Shown here piece by piece: positions 27,510 through 36,204 of a stretch of 64,000 nucleotides of DNA. The notes under the pieces were generated by a model that searched no databases, was not told the origin of the DNA, and saw only the letters and a list, made by a program, of their open reading frames with translations. The position numbers and the translations under genes are program-made. Source of the stretch: Knoellia flava TL1 (GTDB lineage Bacteria > Actinomycetota > Actinomycetes > Actinomycetales > Dermatophilaceae); NCBI RefSeq assembly GCF_000768675.1, contig NZ_AVPI01000022.1:1-64000 (forward strand), given 5' to 3'. Position 1 is the stretch's first letter. The number at the start of each line of letters is the position of its first letter.

Positions 27510-28847
27510 TCAGGCGCCCTTCGCCGCGGTGAAGCCCTGCTCGAGGTCGGCGAGGATGTCGTCGATGTGCTCGATACCCACGGCGAGGCGCACGAGCCCG
27601 GGCGTCACACCGGCTGCCAGGCGGTCCTCGTCAGGCCCCTGCGAGTGCGTCGTCGTCGCCGGGTGGATGGCGAGCGAGCGCACGTCACCGAGGTTGGCGA
27701 CGTGCGAGTGCAGCCTCAGCGACTCGACGAACGTCCGGCCGGCCTCGACGCCACCGGCGATCTCGAACGCAAGCACCGCGCCCGAGCCCTTGGGCGTGTA
27801 CTTCTGCGCGAGCTCGTAGTTGTCGTCGCCGGGCAGCGAGGCCCAGCGCACCGACTCGACCTGCTCGTGGCCCTGGAGGAACTCCGCGACCTTGCGGGTG
27901 TTCTCGAGGTGACGGTCGATGCGCAGGCTGAGCGTCTCGATGCCCTGAGCGATGAGGAAGGCGTTGAACGGCGCGACCGCCGGACCGAGGTCGCGCAGCA
28001 GCTGGACCCGCGCCTTGAGGATGTAGGCGAGGTTGGCGCCGAGGGCACCGCCGACGCCGAGGTCCCGCGCGAAGACGAGCCCGTGGTAGCTCTCCTCGGG
28101 CGTGTTGAAGTTCGGGAACTTCTCGGGGTCCTTGCCGAAGTCGAACGACCCTCCGTCGACGATGACGCCGGCGATCGTCGTGCCGTGCCCACCGAGGTAC
28201 TTCGTCGCCGAGTGCACGACGATGTCGGCCCCGTGCTCGAGCGGGCGCAGCACGTAGGGCGTCGCGACGGTGTTGTCGACGATGAGCGGGACACCGGCGT
28301 CGTGGGCGACGGCCGCCACCGCCTCGATGTCGAGGATCTCGATCTTGGGGTTGCTGATCGTCTCGCCGAAGAAGAGCTTCGTGTTGTCCTGCACCGCTGC
28401 TCGCCACGACTCGGGGTCGGCGGGGTTCTCGACGAAGGTCACCTGGATGCCGAACTTCGGGAGGGTGTGCTTGAGCAGGTTGAAGGTGCCGCCGTAGAGC
28501 GAGGGCGAGGCGACGACGTGATCACCGGCCTCGGCGATGTTGAGGATCGCGAGCGTCTCGGCCGCCTGGCCCGACGCGACGAGGAGGGCGCCGACGCCGC
28601 CTTCGAGCGAGGCGATGCGCTGCTCGACCGCGTCCTGGGTCGGGTTCATGATGCGCGTGTAGATGTTGCCGAACTCCCTGAGCGCGAAGAGGTTCGCCGC
28701 GTGCTCGGTGTCCCTGAAGACGTAGGAGGTCGTCTGGTAGATCGGCAGGGCCCGAGCGCCGGTCGCCGCGTCGGGCTCCTGCCCGGCGTGGATCTGGCGG
28801 GTCTCGAAGGACCAGTTCGGGGTGCCGGAAGTGGGGTCGTCGGCCAT
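27510..28847 (-). CDS. metY: O-acetylhomoserine sulfhydrylase MetY
   Basis: A 445-residue PLP enzyme of the Cys/Met metabolism family that makes homocysteine from O-acetylhomoserine and sulfide. Visible are TRQIHAGQEPD near the N-terminus, the YTRIMNPTQDAVEQRIASLEGG block, the ASPSLYGGTFNLL segment, and the PLP lysine in VVHSATKYLGGHGT. ATG 28847 has AAGGAG 7 bases upstream. A SAM-IV riboswitch precedes it, pairing it with metX at 9.9-11.0 kb although they are far apart. Confidence 0.96.
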   Translation of the reverse strand: MADDPTSGTPNWSFETRQIHAGQEPDAATGARALPIYQTTSYVFRDTEHAANLFALREFGNIYTRIMNPTQDAVEQRIASLEGGVGALLVASGQAAETLAILNIAEAGDHVVASPSLYGGTFNLLKHTLPKFGIQVTFVENPADPESWRAAVQDNTKLFFGETISNPKIEILDIEAVAAVAHDAGVPLIVDNTVATPYVLRPLEHGADIVVHSATKYLGGHGTTIAGVIVDGGSFDFGKDPEKFPNFNTPEESYHGLVFARDLGVGGALGANLAYILKARVQLLRDLGPAVAPFNAFLIAQGIETLSLRIDRHLENTRKVAEFLQGHEQVESVRWASLPGDDNYELAQKYTPKGSGAVLAFEIAGGVEAGRTFVESLRLHSHVANLGDVRSLAIHPATTTHSQGPDEDRLAAGVTPGLVRLAVGIEHIDDILADLEQGFTAAKGA

Positions 28848-28865
28848 GGCCTTGCTCCTTGTGTG

Positions 28866-28979
28866 CCGTGCTTGCCCGACGCCGGTCGGCGTCGCGCCCG
28901 GTCCTCACCCGGGGCACCCCACCGCGGTTGGAGGGTTGCCGGCCAGCAAGCCGGGGCTTCGCGCTGGCACTCATGACCT
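28866..28979 (-). ncRNA. SAM-IV riboswitch controlling metY
   Basis: Minus strand, 5' to 3': GGTCATGAGTGCCAGCG, AAGCCCCGGCTTGCTGG, CCGGCAACCCTCC, GCGGTGGGGTGCCCCGGGTG and the closing GGGCAAGCACGG, 18 bases before the metY ATG. The core is nearly identical to the metX copy at 11021-11133 and to the known actinobacterial SAM-IV class. Confidence 0.92.
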
Positions 28980-29074
28980 GGTCCCCACGGTAGCCGCGCG
29001 TGACCGGCATACGACATCGGCGTCTCGGGAGGTGGACGGCCCGTCGTGACGGTGATCGCGGGCAGAATGGGCGC

Positions 29075-30121
29075 ATGACCTTCCACGTCGACGAGTACAA
29101 GGCGGCCGCTGGCCGCTACCGCGCCGGTATGCCGTTCCGCCGGGTCGCGCGGTCGGGTCTCGACCTCCCGGCGATCTCCCTGGGCCTGTGGCACAACTTC
29201 GGTGACGACGTGCCGCTCGAGCGCCAGCAGGCCATCCTGCGGCGCGCGTTCGACCGCGGCGTGACGCACTTCGACCTCGCGAACAACTACGGGCCTCCCT
29301 ACGGCTCGGCGGAGCGCAACTTCGGCACGCTGTTCGCCCGCGACTTCAGGCCCTACCGAGACGAGCTCGTCATCAGCAGCAAGGCCGGCTACGACATGTG
29401 GCCCGGCCCCTACGGCCAGGGTGGCGGCGGCCGCAAGTACATCCTCGCGAGCGCCGACCAGTCCCTGACGCGGATGGGCCTCGACTACGTCGACATCTTC
29501 TACAGCCACCGCTTTGACGAGACGACGCCGCTCGAGGAGACCATGGGCGCGCTGGACTCCCTTGTGCGACAGGGCAAGGCGCTCTACGTGGGCATCTCCT
29601 CCTACTCGGGCCCGCGCACCCGCGAGGCGGTCGAGATCCTGCGCGAGCTCGGCACTCCCCTGCTCATCCACCAGCCGTCCTACTCGATGCTCAACCGCTG
29701 GGTCGAGGAGGAGCTGCTCGACGTCCTCGGCGAGACCGGCGTCGGGTGCATCGCGTTCTCCCCGCTCGCGCAGGGGATGCTCACGAGCAAGTACCTCAAG
29801 GGCGTCCCCGAGGGCTCTCGTGCGTCGCAGGGCAAGAGCCTGTCGCCGGACCTGCTCACCGAGGAGTCGCTCAAGCACGTCCGCGCGCTCAACACGATGG
29901 CGAAGAAGCGTGGTCAGACCCTCGCCCAGATGGCGTTGGCCTGGCTGCTGCGTGACGACAGGGTGACCTCGGTGCTCGTCGGTGCCTCGAGCGTCGAGCA
30001 GCTGGACGACAACCTGCTGGCCGTCAAGAACCTCGACTTCACCGCCGATGAGCTCGCGAAGATCGACAAGCACGCCGTCGACGCCGGCATCAACCTCTGG
30101 GCGACGTCGAGCGACAAGTAG
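29075..30121 (+). CDS. Aldo/keto reductase (L-glyceraldehyde 3-phosphate reductase type)
   Basis: A 348-residue NADPH-dependent oxidoreductase with an AKR fold. Catalytic Asp and Tyr lie in THFDLANNYGPPYGSAE, Lys in LVISSKAGYDMW, His in DIFYSHRFDE; the cofactor segment is VLVGASSVEQLDDN. The NNYGPPYGSAERNFG and KAGYDMWPGPYG blocks are typical of the YghZ/Gpr subgroup, which reduces L-glyceraldehyde 3-phosphate and methylglyoxal. ATG 29075 is the first good start; longer in-frame sequence is non-coding. Confidence 0.9.
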   Translation: MTFHVDEYKAAAGRYRAGMPFRRVARSGLDLPAISLGLWHNFGDDVPLERQQAILRRAFDRGVTHFDLANNYGPPYGSAERNFGTLFARDFRPYRDELVISSKAGYDMWPGPYGQGGGGRKYILASADQSLTRMGLDYVDIFYSHRFDETTPLEETMGALDSLVRQGKALYVGISSYSGPRTREAVEILRELGTPLLIHQPSYSMLNRWVEEELLDVLGETGVGCIAFSPLAQGMLTSKYLKGVPEGSRASQGKSLSPDLLTEESLKHVRALNTMAKKRGQTLAQMALAWLLRDDRVTSVLVGASSVEQLDDNLLAVKNLDFTADELAKIDKHAVDAGINLWATSSDK

Positions 30122-30124
30122 CCG

Positions 30125-30586
30125 TCAGGCGCCGGCGCTCCCGCTGCTACGGCTGCGCACCCGCGTGAGCCACCAGATGCCGAGCACCGGCAGGACGAGC
30201 GGCACGAACCCGTAGCCCGACCCAAAGTGGGACCACACGGTCTTGTCCGGGAAGGCGCTCGGGACGGCATACGAGAGGGCGCCCACGACGAGCACGCCGA
30301 CGAGCTCGATGGTGCAGGCGACAAGGGCGACCCGGTTGCTCGCGCGGTTGCCACGCGCCATGCCGACGGTCGCGACGATGTAGATGACGGCGGCGAGCGC
30401 AGAGAGCACGTAGGCCAGCGGCGCACGGTCGAAGTACTCGACGATCTGGAGGACCGAGCGGCCGGTGGCCGCGAGCGCGAGCACGCCGTAGACGACGACG
30501 AGGATGCGGCCGGGGCCGCGGCCGGAGTCGGTCGGGGTGGTGTCTGCGGCGTCGGTGGCGTTCGCGCGGTCGGTGGCGTCAGGCAT
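30125..30586 (-). CDS. Small four-helix membrane protein, unknown function
   Basis: 153 residues. A hydrophilic Asp/Thr-rich N-terminus (1-25) precedes four hydrophobic segments (about 28-45, 56-78, 88-108, 125-141) with a final basic VRSRSSGSAGA tail. No conserved motif was recognised. It overlaps the upstream membrane protein gene by 8 bases, so the two are likely co-transcribed, and it converges on the aldo/keto reductase gene with a 3-base gap. Confidence 0.7.
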   Translation of the reverse strand: MPDATDRANATDAADTTPTDSGRGPGRILVVVYGVLALAATGRSVLQIVEYFDRAPLAYVLSALAAVIYIVATVGMARGNRASNRVALVACTIELVGVLVVGALSYAVPSAFPDKTVWSHFGSGYGFVPLVLPVLGIWWLTRVRSRSSGSAGA

Positions 30587-30935
30587 AGAGGTCCCAGATC
30601 TGTTGCAGGCGCAGCGTCATGACGACGACCGCGAACGCTCCCACGGCGATCGAGGCCATGGCCCACCGCGTCTTGTCCTTGATGGCGCCCAGCGTCGTGA
30701 TCGCGAGGACGAACGGCAACGTCACGAGGTATGCCGTGAACGTCGCCTTGTGCTCGCTCAGGTCGGGGATGCCGACGAGTCCGCGCCCGAGCTGGACCAC
30801 GACCCCGAGCTCGACGAGGGCGACGAGGCCGAGGAGCCAGTTGTCGATGAGCCGGTCGAGGAGGGTGTAGCCCAGGGCCACGAGGGTGAGCAGCGCCGCG
30901 ACCGCGACGAGCACTTGGGTGAGCTGGAGGAGCAC
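30579..30935 (-). CDS. Small multi-pass membrane protein, unknown function
   Basis: 118 residues from GTG 30935, with about four hydrophobic segments (LTQVLVAVAALLTLVALGYTL, WLLGLVALVELGVVVQL, FTAYLVTLPFVLAITTLG, WAMASIAVGAFAVVVMTL). The frame is open to 31028 but that part lies in the promoter region of the divergent hydrolase. No Shine-Dalgarno is seen at 30935, so it may be leaderless. It is probably co-transcribed with the 30125 gene. Confidence 0.65.
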   Translation of the reverse strand: MLLQLTQVLVAVAALLTLVALGYTLLDRLIDNWLLGLVALVELGVVVQLGRGLVGIPDLSEHKATFTAYLVTLPFVLAITTLGAIKDKTRWAMASIAVGAFAVVVMTLRLQQIWDLYA

Positions 30936-31015
30936 GGCGGACAGCCTAGTTGGGGGTGCCGGTGCAACCGCCCCGCGGGAGGTGCGGAGGGACGGCGCTT
31001 TGGTTGGATGAGGGC

Positions 31016-31921
31016 ATGACCTCGGCACAGATCGGCGACGTGCGCATCGAGTACGTCATCGACGGACCCGACGACGGCGACCCGATGCTCCTCATCATGG
31101 GCATGGGCGCACAGCTCGTCGCGTGGCCGCAGGACCTCGTCGACCTGCTCGTGGACCGCGGCTTCCGCGTCGTGCGCTACGACAACCGCGACCAAGGGCT
31201 GTCGTCGTTCACCGAGACGCCCGCCCCGACGCGCAAGGACATCGCGCGTGGGCTCGCCGCGCGCCGGCTCGCGCGGGCCGACTACACGCTCGCCGACCTC
31301 GCCGGGGACGCCGCCGGACTCCTCGCCCACCTCGGCATCGCGTCCGCGCACGTCGTCGGCGCCTCGATGGGCGGCATGATCGCCCAGCAGCTGACCATCG
31401 ACCGGCCCGAGCTGGTGCGGTCGCTGTGCTCGATCATGTCGAACACCGGTCACCGTCGCTACGGTCGTACGTCCGCGAAGCTCCTGCCGGCGCTGGTGCG
31501 CCAGATCCGCGCGAACCCACCGACGACGCGGGACGAGGCCATCGCGGCGAGCGTCGAGGCGTTCCGGGTCATCGCGGGCAAGGACTTCGACGCCGACGAG
31601 ATGCGGCTCATCGCCCAGGCCCACGCAGAGCGAGGGACGGTGACCTCGGTGAGCCGCGACCGCCAGCTCAACGCCATCAACGCCTCCCCCGATCGCACGG
31701 CCGCCCTGCGGTCGATCACCGTGCCGACGCTCGTCATCCACGGCCTGCGTGACCGTCTGGTCCTGCCGAGCGGCGGGGTCGCGACGACGAGGGCGATCCC
31801 CGGCTCGCGACTCCTCGTCTTCCCCGAGATGGGGCACGACCTCCCCCGCGGCCGGCGCGTGGAGATGGCCGATGCCATCGCGCTCAACGCCTCGCGCGCG
31901 GACTCCACAGCCTCAGGCTGA
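31016..31921 (+). CDS. Alpha/beta fold hydrolase
   Basis: A 301-residue hydrolase. The nucleophile elbow is VGASMGGMIAQQL, the acid lies near IHGLRDRLV and the catalytic His is in FPEMGHDLPR. VRYDNRDQGLSS near residue 60 matches the esterase/RdmC-like group. Substrate cannot be told. ATG 31016 gives a normal MTSAQIGDVRIEY start. Its stop overlaps the end of the convergent TspO-like gene by 9 bases. Confidence 0.88.
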   Translation: MTSAQIGDVRIEYVIDGPDDGDPMLLIMGMGAQLVAWPQDLVDLLVDRGFRVVRYDNRDQGLSSFTETPAPTRKDIARGLAARRLARADYTLADLAGDAAGLLAHLGIASAHVVGASMGGMIAQQLTIDRPELVRSLCSIMSNTGHRRYGRTSAKLLPALVRQIRANPPTTRDEAIAASVEAFRVIAGKDFDADEMRLIAQAHAERGTVTSVSRDRQLNAINASPDRTAALRSITVPTLVIHGLRDRLVLPSGGVATTRAIPGSRLLVFPEMGHDLPRGRRVEMADAIALNASRADSTASG

Positions 31922-32734
31922 ACGGGTGGGTGACCGTACGTCGACCGACGCCTCGGCCCGGCGGGACATCGAGAAGGCCACGGCGGCGACCGCGATGGCG
32001 GCAGCCGCCACGAGGGCGCCGGTGCCGACGGCCGCAGACCGTGGCTCGTCGGTGAACCGGCCCACGGCCAGCCAGGCGAGACCCCAGACCGCCGCGGCGG
32101 CTACGCCCCAGCGCGTGGGCTCGGCCCGCATGAGCGCGACGGCGACCGACGCGACGAGGACGAGCGCCACGAGGGCGCCCACGACGGCAACCCCCGTCGT
32201 GACGTTGGTGCCGGTGCTGCCGAGCGCTGCCGCGATGTTGGCGAACGTCGCGACGGCGACCCAGCCGAGGTAGAGGCCGACGGTGCCGCGGACGAGCCAC
32301 GTCCCCACGCGGTCGGCGGCGTGGTCACCGATGGCGGCGAGCTCGAGCGCGAGCCGGGCGAGCAGGAGCAGCAGGGTGAGGATCACGAGGACGCTGAGCC
32401 AGATCCAGCCCTGCTGGGTGACGAGGAGCCACAGCGCGTTGAGGACCATCGACCCGGCGACCATCCACCCGGTGCGCCGGGCGAGCTCGCTGCGCCCGGG
32501 GCCGGGCAGCCACTGCCACACCGTGTAGGCGGCGAGCCCCGCATAGATGACCGACCAGATCGAGAAGGCCGGCCCGGCCGGGGCGAGCAACGTGGCATCG
32601 GCCGCGAGCGAGCCACCCGAGGACTCCTCGACCCGGGTGCCGATGACCCCGACGCCGACGAGGGTGCCGAGGATGCAGAACACCTCCGCGAGCGTGACGA
32701 CGACCTGACGGGTGCGGTCCGACGACATGTCCAT
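31913..32734 (-). CDS. TspO/MBR-like tryptophan-rich membrane protein
   Basis: 273 residues with about six to eight hydrophobic segments. FSIWSVIYAGLAAYTVWQWLP and NALWLLVTQQGWIWLSV resemble the tryptophan-rich core of TspO-type proteins, and VGLYLGWVAVATFANIAAAL follows. The family can bind tetrapyrroles. It is divergent from a B12-binding protein (about 100 bases between starts), so the two could share a tetrapyrrole or light theme. Confidence 0.78.
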   Translation of the reverse strand: MDMSSDRTRQVVVTLAEVFCILGTLVGVGVIGTRVEESSGGSLAADATLLAPAGPAFSIWSVIYAGLAAYTVWQWLPGPGRSELARRTGWMVAGSMVLNALWLLVTQQGWIWLSVLVILTLLLLLARLALELAAIGDHAADRVGTWLVRGTVGLYLGWVAVATFANIAAALGSTGTNVTTGVAVVGALVALVLVASVAVALMRAEPTRWGVAAAAVWGLAWLAVGRFTDEPRSAAVGTGALVAAAAIAVAAVAFSMSRRAEASVDVRSPTRSA

Positions 32735-32833
32735 GGGATCAGCCTGCCACCGGTCGTCCGGCGACGCAGGGACGACGTACCCGCGTCATGTCATAACCGC
32801 AGGTCGGGACATCGGACCACCTACACTTCGGGG

Positions 32834-33499
32834 GTGACCACACCCTCCGACGCGGCGACGCCTGTCGACGCGATGCTCGCCGCGGCCAACGCCATGGACG
32901 AGCACACCCTGCGCGCTGGCCTCCGCGACGCGGCACGAGACCTCGGCGTGAACGTCGCCGTCATCGACGTCGTCCTGCCGTTCCTCAACGCCGTCGGCCG
33001 CGCCTGGGAGCGCGGCGACTGCTCGGTCGCGTCCGAGCACTTCGCCAGCCAGGTCGTGCGCTCGTGGCTCACCGGGGCAGCACTCGCCGACGTCGACGCG
33101 GCGTCCACCGCCACGGACCCGATCGTCCTGGCGTGCCCGCCCGGCGAGCGACACGACCTCGGCCTCCTGTGCTTCCACGTCCTGCTCGTGCGGTCCGGGG
33201 TGCCCTCGCGCTTCCTCGGCTCCGACACCCCGCTGCCCGGGCTGGCCGACGTGTGCCGGGTCGTCGGGGCGTCGGGCGTCATCGTGGCCGCGACCCGGCG
33301 ACGCGTGTTCGAGGCGCACGGCGGCGCCCTGCGGGTGCTCGCCCGGCACTACCCGCTCTCCATCGGTGGGGCCGGGGCCGACGCGGAGGTGGCCGAGCAC
33401 GTCGGCGCCACCCTCCTGCCGTCCGACATGCGACGCTCCCTCGCGCAGGTCGTCCGCTGGCACAGCGGCGACGCCACCGGCGTGAACGTCTCGGCCTGA
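32834..33499 (+). CDS. B12-binding domain protein without HTH
   Basis: 221 residues. Residues about 45-80 hold the helical cap typical of MetH-type cobalamin binders (SVASEHFASQVVRSWL), and residues about 95-210 the Rossmann-like B12 domain, with GERHDLGL as an ExHxxG variant of the DxHxxG lower-ligand motif. It resembles CarH/LitR sensors but no MerR-type DNA-binding domain is present. GTG 32834 follows GGGG without a clear Shine-Dalgarno. A strong terminator follows. Confidence 0.75.
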   Translation: MTTPSDAATPVDAMLAAANAMDEHTLRAGLRDAARDLGVNVAVIDVVLPFLNAVGRAWERGDCSVASEHFASQVVRSWLTGAALADVDAASTATDPIVLACPPGERHDLGLLCFHVLLVRSGVPSRFLGSDTPLPGLADVCRVVGASGVIVAATRRRVFEAHGGALRVLARHYPLSIGGAGADAEVAEHVGATLLPSDMRRSLAQVVRWHSGDATGVNVSA

Positions 33500-33530
33500 C
33501 CGAGCAGCACACCCTCCCGTAACCCGAACG

Positions 33531-33561
33531 GGCCCGGCTCGCCGAGAAGGCGAGCCGGGCC
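33531..33561 (+). terminator. Terminator hairpin after the B12-binding gene
   Basis: Stem GGCCCGGCTCGCC with its exact complement and a GAGAA loop, 13 bp. It is flanked by additional CCGAAC/GGTTCGG complementarity. It lies 31 bases after the B12 gene stop and 40 before the rocD stop on the other strand, so it can serve both. Confidence 0.8.
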
Positions 33562-33601
33562 GGTTCGGAACGGGGACGTCCTGAGCGGACGTCGGCGAGA
33601 G

Positions 33602-34834
33602 TCAGCCCTCGAGCGAGTCCTTGACGGCGGCGACAAGCTGGTCGACCTCGTCCTCGGTGATGACGATGGGCGGGGCGAGACGGATCGTCATGCCGTGGGT
33701 GTCCTTGGCGAGGATGCCGCGCTCCATGAGGCGCTCGCACAGCTCACGACCCGTCGGGCCACCCGGCGTGACGTCGAGGCCGGCCCAGAGCCCTCGGACG
33801 CGCACTGCGTCGAGCCCGTGGCCGACGAGCGGCTCGAGGCCGGCGAGCAGCCGCTCCCCCAGCCGGCGCGCGCGGTCCTGGTACTCGCCGGTGGCGAGCA
33901 GACGGCATACCTCGTGCCCGATCGCGGCAGCGAGCGGGTTGCCACCGAAGGTCGAGCCGTGCGAACCGGGGGTGATGACGCCGAGGACGTCCGTGTTCGC
34001 CGCCACGGCGGAGACCGGGTAGAGCCCGCCGCCGAGGGCCTTGCCGAGGATGTACATGTCGGGCACGACCTCTTCGAGGTCGCACGCGAACGTCGTGCCG
34101 GTGCGGGCGAGGCCGGACTGGATCTCGTCGGCGACCATGAGGACGTTCTCTTCCGAGCAGACCTCGCGCAGGTCGCGCAGGAAGCCCTTGGGCGGCACGA
34201 CGACGCCGCCCTCGCCCTGGATCGGCTCGAAGAGGACCGCGACGGTGAACTCGTCGATCGCGGCGCGCACCGAGTCGATGTCGCCGTAGCGGACGGCGCG
34301 GAAGCCGGGGGTGTAGGGGCCGTAGTTGTCGTGCGCGACCTTGTCGTCCGAGAAGCTGACGATGGTCGTCGTGCGGCCGTGGAAGTTGCCCTCCATGACG
34401 AGGATGTTGGCCTGGTCCTCGGGCACGCCCTTGACCTCGTAGCCCCAGCGGCGGCTCACCTTGATCGCCGTCTCGACGGCCTCGGCGCCGGAGTTCATCG
34501 GCAGGACCATGTCCTTGGCCGTGAGCTCGGCGAGGGCCTGGGCGAACGGCCCGAGCTGGTCGTTGAAGAAGGCGCGGCTCGTCAGGGTCAGGGTGCCGAG
34601 CTGCTGGCGCGCCCGCTCGACCAGCTGCGGGTGCGAGTGACCGAAGTTGAGGGCGGAGTAGCCGGCCAGGCAGTCGAGGTAGCGCTTGCCGTCGACGTCG
34701 GTGACCCACGCACCCTCACCGCTCGCGAGCACCACCGGCAGCGGGTGGTAGTTGTGCGCCGCGTAGCGCTCGGTGATCTCGATGTGCTGCTCGCTGGTCA
34801 GCGCCTCGGTGGCGCCGGTCTGCTGGGGCGTCAT
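33602..34834 (-). CDS. rocD: Ornithine--oxo-acid transaminase RocD
   Basis: A 410-residue class III PLP aminotransferase moving the delta-amino group of ornithine to 2-oxoglutarate. It has AAHNYHPLPVVLASGEGAWV at the start, NSGAEAVETAIKVSRRWGY, the FHGRTTT segment, ADEIQSGLARTG and the PLP lysine in ILGKALGGGLYPVSA. These match ornithine aminotransferase well. ATG 34834 is preferred: AAGGAG lies 11 bases upstream, whereas a GTG four codons earlier overlaps that site. Confidence 0.93.
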   Translation of the reverse strand: MTPQQTGATEALTSEQHIEITERYAAHNYHPLPVVLASGEGAWVTDVDGKRYLDCLAGYSALNFGHSHPQLVERARQQLGTLTLTSRAFFNDQLGPFAQALAELTAKDMVLPMNSGAEAVETAIKVSRRWGYEVKGVPEDQANILVMEGNFHGRTTTIVSFSDDKVAHDNYGPYTPGFRAVRYGDIDSVRAAIDEFTVAVLFEPIQGEGGVVVPPKGFLRDLREVCSEENVLMVADEIQSGLARTGTTFACDLEEVVPDMYILGKALGGGLYPVSAVAANTDVLGVITPGSHGSTFGGNPLAAAIGHEVCRLLATGEYQDRARRLGERLLAGLEPLVGHGLDAVRVRGLWAGLDVTPGGPTGRELCERLMERGILAKDTHGMTIRLAPPIVITEDEVDQLVAAVKDSLEG

Positions 34835-34952
34835 GGTGGTGCGCACTCCTTCGTGTGTGGGTCGGGGCCAGCGTATCCGCGCGCCGACGGTGCCGACGAC
34901 GCCTCATGGGCGAGCGGCTGGGTGGTGCGTGCGCGTCAGGGCTGGCGGCGGC

Positions 34953-35636
34953 TCAGGGCTGGCGACGACTCAGGCTCCACGCGTCGGCCGTGTCGAGATC
35001 GCCGTCGCCGGTGCGGGTGAAGACGAGGCGGTCGTGGAGGCGGTTCGTGCGCCCGCCCCAGAACTCCACCTCGTCGCAGAGGATGCGGTAGCCGCCCCAG
35101 AAGTCCGGGAGGGGCACGTCGTCCGCGTTGCCGCGGTCCGGCCAGCGGACGGCATACGCCTCGTAGGCCTCCTCGAGCTCGGCGCGCGAGGCGACCGGCT
35201 GTGACTGGCGGGAGGCCCACGCAGAGATGCGCGAGGCCCACGGCCGGCTCGCGAAGTAGTCGGCGACCTCCGCGCGGTCGAGGAGGACGGCATACCCGCG
35301 AAAGCGGATTGCCCGGAACATCGACGGCCACGTGAGCGAGGCGGCGATGGCCGAGGTCGCGGCGAGCTCGACGCCCTTGGTCGACGACGTGTTCGTGAGG
35401 AAGCCGGGTCCTCTCTCGTCGAAGTAGCGCATGAGCACGGTGCGCACGTTGGGCAGGCCGTCCGCGTCCACGGTGGCGACCGAGAGGGCGTGCGGCTCGG
35501 GGACGTCGGCCTGCGCCCGCGAGCGCTCGACCGCCTCGTCGACCCAGATGCGGGCCTGCTGCCAAGGCGTCGGGGCGATCTCCTCCTCGGAGAGTCCGGT
35601 GCCGGTGTAGTCGATGCGGGTGACGTCGTTGCTCAC
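34953..35636 (-). CDS. pdxH: Pyridoxamine 5'-phosphate oxidase PdxH
   Basis: A 227-residue FMN-dependent oxidase converting PNP/PMP to PLP. Motifs: EPHALSVATVDADGLPNVRTVLMRYFDERG, AASLTWPSMFRAIRFRG, SRPWASRISAWASRQSQPV, and the C-terminal WGGRTNRLHDRLVFTR. PLP made here serves RocD and MetY. GTG 35636 gives the usual N-terminal extension; no clear Shine-Dalgarno is seen. An unrelated open frame continues upstream but lacks family similarity. Confidence 0.93.
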   Translation of the reverse strand: MSNDVTRIDYTGTGLSEEEIAPTPWQQARIWVDEAVERSRAQADVPEPHALSVATVDADGLPNVRTVLMRYFDERGPGFLTNTSSTKGVELAATSAIAASLTWPSMFRAIRFRGYAVLLDRAEVADYFASRPWASRISAWASRQSQPVASRAELEEAYEAYAVRWPDRGNADDVPLPDFWGGYRILCDEVEFWGGRTNRLHDRLVFTRTGDGDLDTADAWSLSRRQP

Positions 35637-35716
35637 GGTGGTGAGCGTATGCCGGTCGGTCCCGTCGCGCTCGACCCCTGCGGTTCCGCGGTGGGCTGCA
35701 GCGGTTGGATGGTGGC

Positions 35717-36184
35717 GTGCTGACCATCGACGACGCCGGCCTCGGCGACCCCGCCGATCCCGAGCTGCTGGACTTCCTGCGAGCCCACCTCGACGACCTC
35801 GCGCCGACGGCTCCCCCGGAGAGCCGGCACGCCCTCGACGTCGAGGGGTTGCGTCAGCCGGGGATACGGATGTGGGTGGCGCGCGACGAAGGACGGCTCG
35901 TGGGGACGGTGGCACTGGCACCGCTCGAACCCGGTCACGAGGAGCTCAAGAGCATGCGGACGTCACCGGAGTCGCGCGGGCGCGGGGTGGGTGGGTCGCT
36001 GCTGCGCCACGCACTGGCTGACGCTCGGGCTCGTGGCGTCACGAGGGTGTCGCTCGAGACAGGGAGCATGGAGTTCTTCGTGCCGGCCCGCTCGCTCTAC
36101 CGAGGAGCCGGGTTCGCCGAGTGCCCGCCGTTCGGGTCCTATGTCGAGGACCCGAACAGCACGTTCCTCACGCTGCTGCTCTGA
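35717..36184 (+). CDS. GNAT-family N-acetyltransferase
   Basis: 155 residues from GTG 35717. The acetyl-CoA-binding SRGRGVGGSLLRHALADARARG is the standard Q/RxxGxG/A signature, followed by SLETGSMEFFVPARSLYRGAGF, typical of the YhhY/small-GNAT group. The acceptor substrate is unknown. An in-frame TTG 12 bases upstream is possible but less likely. It is divergent from pdxH. Confidence 0.85.
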   Translation: MLTIDDAGLGDPADPELLDFLRAHLDDLAPTAPPESRHALDVEGLRQPGIRMWVARDEGRLVGTVALAPLEPGHEELKSMRTSPESRGRGVGGSLLRHALADARARGVTRVSLETGSMEFFVPARSLYRGAGFAECPPFGSYVEDPNSTFLTLLL

Positions 36185-36204
36185 GGGTTCGCGACGGCCA
36201 CTCG

